From Nitrospirae bacterium GWC2_42_7 (lineage in GTDB: Bacteria; Nitrospirota; Thermodesulfovibrionia; Thermodesulfovibrionales; UBA6898): a stretch of DNA of 6,138 nt. Below are positions 5,796 to 6,138 of this stretch, in pieces. Position numbers and translations under genes: made by a program. The stretch spans positions 1-6,138 of the forward strand of contig MHDW01000086.1 in NCBI GenBank assembly GCA_001803645.1. The letters run 5' to 3'. The notes below the pieces were generated by a model, which was not told the origin of the DNA, did not search any database, and was given only the letters and a program-made list of their open reading frames with translations. Position 1 is the first letter of the stretch; each line of letters opens with the position of its first letter.

Positions 5796-6138
5796 TTAAA
5801 CTGAAAGTTCCTTTCTGAGCAATGAAGCAGTATAGTTCCATGTAACAGATTTATTAAGATTAAAAAACAACAAACCTTTCAGAATGCTTAGTTCGTTGTG
5901 CAGGTTTATTATAACCTTTAGGTCAGCAGATTTGCTTATTTTGTTCAGGTATTCATTAATATCTATGTTAATCAGGCCGGTTGTTTTTCCGGTTATTTTC
6001 AGAACTGCGAGGTCCCTGAAAATTGTCAATGAAAGCTCGAGCCATTTCTCCATGTCTTCCCTGCTTGTCCAGCCGTCTTTTTCAGCATTCATCATGCTCA
6101 TAAAAAGATTGACAAACCATGTTTTTTCTTCCACCAGA
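5796..6138 (-). CDS. holB: DNA polymerase III delta' subunit, C-terminal part (5' end outside window)
   Basis: The delta' subunit is the fixed arm of the clamp loader that places the sliding clamp on DNA. Only the last 113 residues are visible; the frame stays open to the window edge, so a GTG at 6134 is not the real start. There is no ATPase domain in view. The fragment is helical and matches the collar domain at the C-terminus of delta': a WLELSLTIFRDLAVLK segment, like the conserved W-x-x-x-x-RD-hhhhK pattern, then INIDINEYLNKIS, and finally GLLFFNLNKSVTWNYTASLL, the family's N-x-N-x-x-L-like ending. Position supports the call, since holB directly precedes ricT/yaaT in many bacteria. With this sequence alone the assignment is good but not certain; a DnaX-type protein is less likely given the length after the RD motif and the neighbours. 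Confidence 0.8.
   Translation of the reverse strand, partial: LVEEKTWFVNLFMSMMNAEKDGWTSREDMEKWLELSLTIFRDLAVLKITGKTTGLINIDINEYLNKISKSADLKVIINLHNELSILKGLLFFNLNKSVTWNYTASLLRKELSV

Overview
The window holds two convergent gene blocks from a bacterial chromosome. The bases are moderately AT-rich and the coding density is close to complete. The left block (+ strand, about 1-2904) is the middle of a type II secretion (T2SS) operon: the 3' part of gspF, then gspG, gspH, gspI and gspJ. These encode the inner-membrane platform protein, the major pseudopilin and three minor pseudopilins. The right block (- strand, about 6138-2913) is a tightly packed housekeeping operon read right to left: the 3' end of holB (DNA polymerase III delta' subunit), ricT (PSP1-domain protein, YaaT family) and metG (methionyl-tRNA synthetase).

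The organism is a Gram-negative (diderm) bacterium, because it has a T2SS. The holB-ricT-metG linkage together with a T2SS is reminiscent of Nitrospirota or deltaproteobacterial-type lineages. That placement is an inference from gene content and style, not a proof. The gene order is close to the Firmicutes holB-yaaT neighbourhood, which shows how old the linkage is.

In the left block the pseudopilin genes overlap one another: gspG/gspH by about 32 nt, gspH/gspI by about 47 nt and gspI/gspJ by 14 nt. Each downstream ribosome-binding site lies inside the preceding gene, and three of the four likely starts are not ATG (GTG, GTG, TTG). The products would assemble the periplasmic pseudopilus: GspG is the shaft, GspH/I/J are the tip-proximal subunits, and GspF is the membrane platform engaged by the GspE ATPase. 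No gspK follows gspJ; instead metG ends 8 nt away on the other strand.

In the right block the genes abut (1 nt gap holB/ricT; 1-nt TAATG overlap ricT/metG), suggesting one transcript with translational coupling. The most notable structure is an imperfect 46-nt palindrome at 4121-4166. It is built of C and G runs and sits in frame inside metG, adding about 15 residues to a loop of the catalytic domain. This looks like a dispersed palindromic repeat that has inserted into an essential gene without breaking it.

I see no RNA gene, CRISPR array, insertion sequence or evident new multi-gene system. There is no gene-free stretch longer than about 40 nt.
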